A stretch of 64,000 nt of DNA from Diphasiastrum complanatum (taxonomy: Eukaryota > Streptophyta > Lycopodiopsida > Lycopodiales > Lycopodiaceae), in NCBI GenBank assembly GCA_029204225.1, contig CM055115.1, forward strand, positions 8,921,466 through 8,985,465. The letters are read 5' to 3'. Numbering within the stretch: the stretch's first letter is position 1; every line of letters begins with the position of its first letter. Shown piece after piece: positions 57,177-64,000 of the stretch. The notes beneath the pieces are model-generated. The model worked only from the letters and a program-made list of their open reading frames with translations, did not search any database and was not told the origin of the DNA. Position numbers and translations under genes: made by a program.

Positions 57177-58121
57177 ATGGTTTTTGTGATTTCGCTGCGA
57201 TCTCACGGTCATGGTGCTGCCAATATGTCATTTCACGACAATTTGTTGTCATGTCTGCAAAAATTGGAAGAGTCAATTGGAGATAAGTTTTTCACAATAG
57301 ACTGGATGCAGTATGCTGTGGATATCCTCAGATCTTCTCTTGCAGCCGTTTTGGATCTAGCGGAGAAGGTTGTTTTTCCATTAAAATGCTTTAGTACTCT
57401 GATGGATGAGACAGTGCGACTTATGAATGTTTATAAAGCTTTGATGACGGGTATTTCCAGATTGCGAATTTATGGGCGGGTAGTCCATATAGCTGTTGAA
57501 GCTCTTCAAGCAGGTGGGGATGATTATGATACCATAGTTTAGGCTCTAAATCATTGCCGACGAGAGATGTCCAGAATACATCAAGCAAACAAGCAACTTG
57601 TTAATATGAAACTTGAGGCAGAGGAGGAGCTTTGGAATTTGGGTAGCAGATATGCAAAGCAATTTGATCCTTGCGCAGTAATTTACCCCATGAAGAGCAT
57701 AATTTCTTTCGTTTCAATGATTCTTCTGTTTGGACTCCTTCACATGGATAGTTCTTACTCCGCTAAACTGATTGCGATTTGTTCGACGGGCGAATGGGCT
57801 AAATCTACGTCTAATTCACATCAAACGCTTATCGAACGAATTGGCATGCGGTTCAGTGAGGAAACGAAAGAGAAAATCCTTCTAAGAGAATTTGGAAACA
57901 TGCAAGCTCATGTGGATAATTTTTTCATTGAATTTCAGTCATTTGGAGAACAGGTTCCGCGCTCGTTCGAATTGCAAATGTCAGATGTTACGGAGCTTCG
58001 GCATAGCTTAAACAGTCTGAACTGTGGTTTGGAAAGTTTGGAGTGCACCGTACGTGATCTTTTTGATGACATAGTCGCGGGTAGGACAAAACTCATTTCT
58101 GCAGTAACGAAATTTTGTTGA
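57177..58121 (+). pseudogene. BYPASS1-like pseudogene, right-arm copy
   Basis: It is the same length as the intact gene (945 bp) and nearly identical to it, but codon 122 is TAG instead of CAG (57540-57542). The frame is otherwise intact on both sides (121 codons before and 184 from the next Met to the end). A single C-to-T change therefore disables it. It may have died after the inverted duplication, since the left-arm copy is open. Confidence 0.85.
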
Positions 58122-58784
58122 GTGATTCTTCGCTAGTTGCACATCTAGAATGACTATCGCAAGATTCTTTACTAGCTGGATATTGAGGAGTAACATGGCA
58201 TCAAATTAACTGACAAAAATAGAAATCTTTAATCGTTATTTATATTCTTGAAAGGCAAGATAATTGAGGTCTACAATTTACTTGGTAGAGAAAATTGTAA
58301 TTGTGATTGCTCTGTCTCAATTGCTCGTGGCCTTTACTATGGCTCCTTTGTAGTATTACCATTGCGTCAGCATTTTGCTTAGAATATATCTGAACGGGCA
58401 CAAAGTTTTACAAGCCAAAAAGAGAACTTAATTCGTTAAGTGTCTTTCAATCAAAAAGAGCATGAGCAATATAATTTATTAATTACAAAAAAAAAATTAA
58501 TTTCATCACTACGAGCTATAGGCATATGATCATCAATTGCAATTGTTTAAGGCAGAAGTTCAATAAACTCAAATTTGTGATTGATCCCTTGGGATACAAT
58601 TCATGAAAGGACAAACTGTTGGAATTGAAATCTTAAGTGTCCTACGATGGCAGAAATCTATCAATACAGTACTTTTCAATTTTTACAATGTACACACATC
58701 CTTGTCATAAGTACACTATGTCATATATGTGCTACACAATGTCACAAATGTCGGGACTTGGTCCCATCGATGGCAACCTTGCCA
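58122..58784. other. Downstream flank of the BYPASS1-like copy
   Basis: It is collinear with 4716-5371 and with 28026-28608 and contains no recognisable gene. The central copy lacks about 26 bp around an A-run (58475-58502). Confidence 0.55.
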
Positions 58785-59372
58785 TGTTTTGACTCCACAA
58801 TAGAAGCATGTAAGCTTAGATTTATCTTTCTTCTTGCCAACAAAAATAGAAGACTCACCTTGAGATTGTCCTTTAGATCACTTGACTTTGTTGTTGCCCT
58901 TGAACTTGCCCTTTGAGAACATAGCCTCCTCCTTTCCAGGTTGAGATGTGGAAGTGGATCCTCCTCTTGATAGAAGCCTAAACTCCTTATTCACCAAGAT
59001 TTCTTGCATGTCCACAATACTTGGCAATGTCTTTTGAATAACAAAACTTTGAGCAAGATTAGCATGATCATCCAACAAGCCATTGAAAACTACTTGAACA
59101 AGTGCTATCTCCTTAAGTCTTTCATCAATACATGCTAACTCATCATTGAATGCTTTAACCCTCAAAACAAAAGCATAAGCACTTTCATCCTTATTTTAAA
59201 AACTTGAAAAGATTTGACTCCTAAGGGTTAGAACCCTTGATGTAAACTTGGACTCATAAACCTTCTTTAGAGATTCCCAAGCCTTACTAGATGTAGTGCA
59301 CTTACCAACTTCCTTGAGAAGTTCAATTTGTCACATTCATCTTGATCACATGAAGAGCTTTTTTGGTCTTCA
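58785..59372 (-). pseudogene. Copia gag (UBN2-type) scrap, right arm
   Basis: It mirrors 4127-4715. In this copy the frame 59165-58878 is open across ALNDELACI-like MRVKAFNDELACI, NGLLDDHANLAQSF and MFSKGKFKG; the left-arm stop in this segment is absent. It is still only a gag piece without start, zinc knuckle end or LTR. Confidence 0.75.
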
Positions 59373-59931
59373 AATTGAGAATAGTGTTATGCTCAAAGAA
59401 AGTCGATCAATACATTCACCAGACTTTCAGAATGAGGACTATACAGCACCAATATTCCATGGCTTGAAATTGAGTGGCTATTTTAAGAACCCGATATGTG
59501 AACCATTTCAGTTTGATTTGGGAGCTTTAGTGAATGATTTTATTTTTGACAACAATCTAATGGAGTATGAGGTATTCAACATGGATACTACTAGCAATGA
59601 AGAGATTTCATTATTGCATAGAAATCCAACTCATATCATTACTCGGATTCTTGTTCAATGCCTCATGAATCCATTTCACAAGAGCTTAAAGTGGCTTCTA
59701 TTGGAGACTCTTATTCCTATGGATTCTCTTCAACTCAATGGCCAATATCTAATTCACGTGCATATTCAGAATGTATTAACAAGAATAATGATTGGGAATA
59801 TGTTACAACTCCCTAGGATCATTGACTGCCTTAAAGGTTCCGTAGACCCCATACAAGTGACGATGCACCGTAACTGCCCATCCGTAGGGTCACAACCGAC
59901 CCACCCCCATGCACTGGAGCAATCGACATAA
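59296..59931 (+). other. Unassigned 211-codon frame, right-arm counterpart
   Basis: It is the counterpart of the minus-strand frame at 3566-4201 and differs at only a few residues. It overlaps the gag scrap at its start and the LTR fragment at its end, so it is probably not a true gene. The middle ~400 bp remain unexplained. Confidence 0.2.
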
Positions 59932-60240
59932 TCATGCCCGGTCAAGCCTCCTACGATAATTGGCATCCCATACCCACTCTACTCTCCCTAGCACACATCT
60001 CCTAGCCTAAAGATGCATCCCGACTCATGCACGTGCTCTCCATCCACGAACTCCTGGGTAGATTGAGTGAATGGAAAGAGAGAAACCCCACCACTATATA
60101 GGCATAGACAGTGGTTCCCTTCAAGCACGGTCTTGTCGGCGACACGTGACCACCTAGGATGGTGATGTGTGGCACCCAAACATGTTGAAAACTCCAGTCT
60201 TGCATCATGCTCCTTTAGTGAATTCATTAAATTGAGTTTA
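59770..60240 (-). mobile_element. Gypsy LTR fragment, right arm
   Basis: It mirrors 3285-3730, including the TATA-like CTATATAG near 60095. It is truncated at the same point, next to AT-rich sequence. Confidence 0.55.
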
Positions 60241-61294
60241 TCACTCAGAATTGGTCACAGTGTTTTCACTAAGTCTAAATTACTTTGTGGTGATAGATAA
60301 GTTAAAATTGACAGGAGGATCCGCAATGAAATTGCGGACAGGTTTATTGTATTGTCATTCTTTTTACTTTTGGAGTTGGGAACTCCCAGATTGAAAGTTA
60401 AAATTTGAATTTTTTTTCTTTGTTGTTGAATTTGAATTTGGTAAAAATTTGAAAGTTACTTGTCTAATAGTTTTCTAATTGATCTTGATCGCTAGAATTC
60501 TATCAGTCAAAGAAATGTTTGTGCAAGATACTCGTTAAATTTTATTAAAATCATCAAACAATATGAAATGATCAGATTGAATGAGTGGGAATGGTATTCT
60601 TTATCTAGACAGTAAATCTGACAGCATATGATTCAAGAATTATTGAAATTCTATTGGTGGGATTTCCATTCATGTAATTTTATATTCTGTGTTTGGATAG
60701 GTTTTATCAATATTAACGGAGTAATGCCAAACCAGTCAATAAAAAGGAAAAACAGTCCAATTTGATTGGAAAATTTGTCGTAATAGAAATTACATAACTG
60801 ATTTCATTTCCAGTAAAATCCTATGGTGAATTATATTCAAAAGATCAGACTAATACGGTTTCACATACTAGTAAATGATTTTTGATATAACAGAAATTGT
60901 TTTGGACTTTTTCCTATTGTAACTGATTTTTAAACATTTACTACTGTCATTACATCTTTTTGGTACCTTAGCTAAAATAGATTTCCAGAGAACTGAAAAT
61001 TCTAAGGAAGGAAGAAGAGTGGACATCAGATGATAGTAAGTAGTATCAGGAAATGTATCACATGATATCGCTTTAGAATATTTGAGAGAAAAGGATCCGG
61101 CCTTTGAAAATAATTGCAGCCAAACCTTCAAAACAGATCATTACTTAAGGTTTCTTGTAACATCCAATGATAAGATGTTGAATGTCCAAAAATACTCATA
61201 GAAAAGTTGAATAGAGCTACTAGTTGATTTTTATTATCCATTACTATGGATGGTATACACAAAATAGGAAGATAAATACAGTGAATACTTTGAA
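60241..61294. other. AT-rich spacer, no gene recognised
   Basis: It mirrors 2036-3284 without the 186-bp segment. No coding signal. Confidence 0.5.
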
Positions 61295-61390
61295 GGTTTG
61301 GAAAGTTTGGTGTGCATCGTACGTGATCTTTTTGATGACATAGTTGTGGGAAGGACAAAACTCATTTCTGCAGTAAGGAAATTTTGTTGA
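61295..61390 (+). pseudogene. BYPASS1-like C-terminal fragment, right arm
   Basis: It mirrors 1922-2019. It encodes LESLVCIVRDLFDD...AVRKFC and a stop, about 31 codons of the gene's 3' end. Confidence 0.75.
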
Positions 61391-62058
61391 GTGATTCTTC
61401 ACTAGTTGCACCTCTAGAATGACTATCGCAAGATTCTTTACTAGCTGGATATTGAGGAGTAACATGGCATCAAATTAGCTGAAAAAATAGAAAATCTTTT
61501 ATCGTTGTTTATATTCTTGAAAGGCAAGATAATTGAGGTCTACAATTTACTTGGTAGAGGAGATAGTAATTGTGATTACTCTATCTCAATTGCTTGTGGC
61601 CTTTACTATGGCTCCCTCGTAGTATTACCATTGTGTCAGTATTTTGCTTAGAATATATCTGAACAGGCACAAAGTTTTACAAGCCAAAAAGATAAGTTAA
61701 TTCGTTAAGTGTCTTTCAATCAAAAAGAGCATGAACAATATAATTTATGAATTACAAAAAAGAATTTAATTTCATCACTACGAGCTAAAGGCATCGATAT
61801 GCGAACCATTTCAGTTTGATTTGGGAGCTTCAGTGAATGATTTTATTTTTGACAACAATCTAATGGAAATGAGGTATTCAACATGGATACTACTAGCAAT
61901 GAAGAGATTTCATTATGCCATTGAAATCCAACTCATACCAATCTTGTTCAATGCCTCATGGATCCATTTCACAAGAGCTTGAAGTGGCCTCTACTCGCGA
62001 CTCTTATTCCTATGGATTCTCTTCAACTCAATGGCCAATGTCTAATTCACGTGCATAT

Positions 62059-62504
62059 TCATAATGTATTAACAAGAATAATGATTGGGAATATGTTACA
62101 ACTCCCTAGGATCATCGACTGCCTTAAAGGTTCCACACACCCCATACCAGTGACGATGCACCGTAACTGCCCATCTATAGGGTCACAACGGACCCACCCC
62201 CATGCACTGGAGCAATCGACATAATCATGCCCGGTCAAGCCTCCTACGATAACTGGCATCCCATACGCACTCTACTCTCCCTAGCACACATCTCCTAGCC
62301 TAAAGATGCATCCCAGCTCATGCACGAGAAACCCCACCACTATATAGGCATAGCACAGTGGGTCCCTTCAAGCACAGTTTTGCCGGCGACATGTGACCAC
62401 CTAGGATGGTGATGCGTGGCACCGAAACATGTTGAAAACTCCAGTCTTGCATCATGCTCCTTGCGAGGCCTTCACTGAGGGGCGTACCATTATGGTATAT
62501 AACA
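62059..62504 (-). mobile_element. Gypsy 3' LTR, right arm
   Basis: On the minus strand it begins TGTTATATACCATAATGG at 62504, right after a polypurine tract (62505-62517), and has the TATA-like CTATATAG at about 62342. It mirrors 797-1250. Confidence 0.6.
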
Positions 62505-64000
62505 TTCCCCCCCACCCATAAAAGCTTCCTTCTTTGGAAAAAAAACTAGGGAATCTAAATCTTAAATCATCCTCCTTCTCCCAGGTGTCCTCATCATTTA
62601 ACTTATCTTTCCAACAAATCAGATGTTCAAAAATCAAACGATTTCTCAGTTGATGTCGTCAAGTATCCACGATCCTTTCCGGTTCATGGGGTACAAAAGC
62701 AGTCAAATCCTCCAATAGAATTAGATCATCTGTGGTATCAGGTCATCTTTCCCACCAAGTTGTTCCTTTAAATGACTAACATGGAATATAGGATGAACCT
62801 TAGTTCCAACAAGGAGTTCTAGTCTATAAGCAGCCCTACCAATCTTGTTAAGAACTTTGAAAAGATCGCTAAAATGTGGAGATAACTTCGGACATTTCCC
62901 CGTTCGAAGTGTCTTAGAGTCCTTGGGGATTCTAAGGTACACCCAATCACCGATCTCAAACTCTCAAGGAACGCGACTTCGGTTGGCATAGAATTGGCTC
63001 TATCTTGAGCCGATCTAATGCTTTCCCTAGCCACCTGCAACATTTCCTACATATCATGCAAGAAATTTGCTGCAGCTTAAACCTTGAGACCTTTGAGTCC
63101 AACGGAGATAGGAGAACGAGGCTAAAAGCCGTACAAGAGCATAAAAGAACTAAAACCAGTGGCAGAATACTTCATACTATTGTATGCGAACTCAACCATT
63201 GGGAGATACTTTTCCCAATTTGATTGTTGCATGGAAACATATGCGCAAAGCATATCTTCCATCGACTAGTTGACACATTCGGTCTGACCATCGGTTTCTA
63301 GGTGATCCATAAATGATACACATAAAGTAGTTTCCAGTCTTTCAAAGACCGCCTGCCAGAAGTTGCCAGTGAACTTGGAATCCTGATCATTAACGATATC
63401 GTTCAGCAAACCATACAAACTGAACACCTTTTCAATGAAGAGTTGAGCAAGTTCAGAAGCTTTGACAGTAGTTTTTGCTGGAATCAACTGCACCATTTTC
63501 ATTAGCCTGTCAACTACTACCCAAATAGCATCGTGACCCTTCCCTAACTTGGGAAGTCCGACCACAAAATCCATGGAAGTACTTTCCCATTTCTTGCTGG
63601 TGTCTGCTTTATTTACTTGGCATTGTTCACATTTTTGAACATATGCCTCGACATGACCATTCATTTTTGGCCAATAAAATTTTCACTTAACAAGGTCAAG
63701 TGTCCTCTGTATACCAAGGTGTCCAGCGCTGGGGCTATCATGTCACTCGCGTAGGATTTGGGCCCTAATGTCCACAATATCTGGCGCACAAACTTTTCCT
63801 TTATGGAAAAGCAAACCATTTCTAATGAAATAACTATCAAGTATCTTCTCTTCATGAGATTTCTTGGAATATTGCTTTCCTAGATTTTCTCTCAAAATAG
63901 AGCTTCCTGCCAGGACATCATGCCATATACGACCAAAAAACTCATCGGTCCGACAAAGATCTCGTAGAGAAAGATACAACTTGGATTGGAGCTCAGCAAA
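62505..64000 (-). pseudogene. Gypsy Pol 3' part: integrase and chromodomain (runs off window)
   Basis: Read on the minus strand from the window edge: LRDLCRTDEFFGRIW and VDIRAQILRE (end of RNase H / integrase start), CEQCQVNKAD (zinc-binding CxxC), SMDFVVGLPKLGKGHD (first Asp), VNDQDSKFTGNFW (second Asp), DGQTECVN (Glu kept; the usual Arg after it is Cys), a frame break, KLSPHFSDLFKVLNKIGRAAYRL...HPIFHVSHLKE (the SH3-like region), a stop, then the chromodomain LICWKDKLNDEDTWEKED. Several stops and frameshifts make it dead. Its 5' part lies outside the window. The order and motifs are those of a chromovirus. Confidence 0.85.

Larger units (their letters stand above)
47435..62694 (-). repeat. 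Right arm of the giant inverted repeat
   Basis: It matches the reverse complement of 608-13045 along its whole length, with an additional ~3 kb (51061-54097) and a 186-bp deletion at about 61057. Outside 62694 the gypsy pol continues here, whereas the left arm switches to other sequence at 607. The right arm therefore preserves the original context of the outer edge. Confidence 0.85.

Noticed and set aside
1-64000. tRNA or rRNA genes
   Set aside because: The only tRNA-related sequences seen are 12-base retroelement primer sites; no cloverleaf-like or rRNA-like sequence was noticed, though a covariance-model scan could not be run.

Overview
This is nuclear DNA of a land plant with a large, repeat-rich genome. 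The evidence is BYPASS1-like genes (a land-plant family), Ty1/copia and Ty3/gypsy LTR retrotransposons with initiator-Met-tRNA type primer sites, GA/CT microsatellites and long AT-rich stretches. No rRNA or tRNA gene, organellar sequence or bacterial-style operon was seen. I cannot name the species. A non-angiosperm such as a fern is possible, but that is only an impression. Pairwise comparisons are by eye, so boundaries not tied to a motif may be off by tens of bases.

The main architectural feature is a very large inverted repeat. The left arm (608-13045) reappears reverse-complemented as the right arm (47435-62694), around a 34.4-kb centre. Each arm carries, from the outside in: a gypsy 3' end with LTR, an unassigned block, a copia gag scrap, a BYPASS1-like gene, a decayed copia element ('Copia-A'), and inside Copia-A a 2-kb TG...CA insertion with a 5-bp target duplication. 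The right arm has about 3 kb more inside that insertion. The left arm has a 186-bp segment missing from the right.

A third copy of the same unit lies in the centre on the + strand (17349-28608) and is split by a young copia element ('Copia-C', 18130-23990). Copia-C has two 653-bp LTRs that look identical, a primer site, a TCCTA target duplication and an uninterrupted gag-pol frame. It is the only element here that looks complete. The third copy lacks the 2-kb insertion, so it separated before the two arms diverged. A fourth Copia-A scrap is at 38674-39628.

Of the three full-length BYPASS1-like copies only the left-arm copy (5372-6316, minus) is open. The other two carry nonsense changes of C-to-T type, and one also has a 1-base deletion. 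Two short C-terminal scraps also exist. The only other candidate host gene is at 33682-34338. It encodes a protein with a ParB/sulfiredoxin-like signature (RP ... DGQH) and lies just after two arrays (28.6-30.4 and 31.9-33.1 kb) built around a near-perfect palindrome, CTCGAGCACTGCTCGAG.

The rest of the centre is retroelement wreckage: a truncated copia element with unusual LTR ends (Copia-B, 12911-16186), isolated LTRs at 35025-35691 and 37412-38673, a gypsy gag-RT remnant (39640-42057), a second palindrome cluster at 43.7-44.05 kb, and a copia-RT/gypsy-integrase patchwork at 46.2-46.8 kb. The window edges (1-213 and 62505-64000) are parts of gypsy elements that continue outside.
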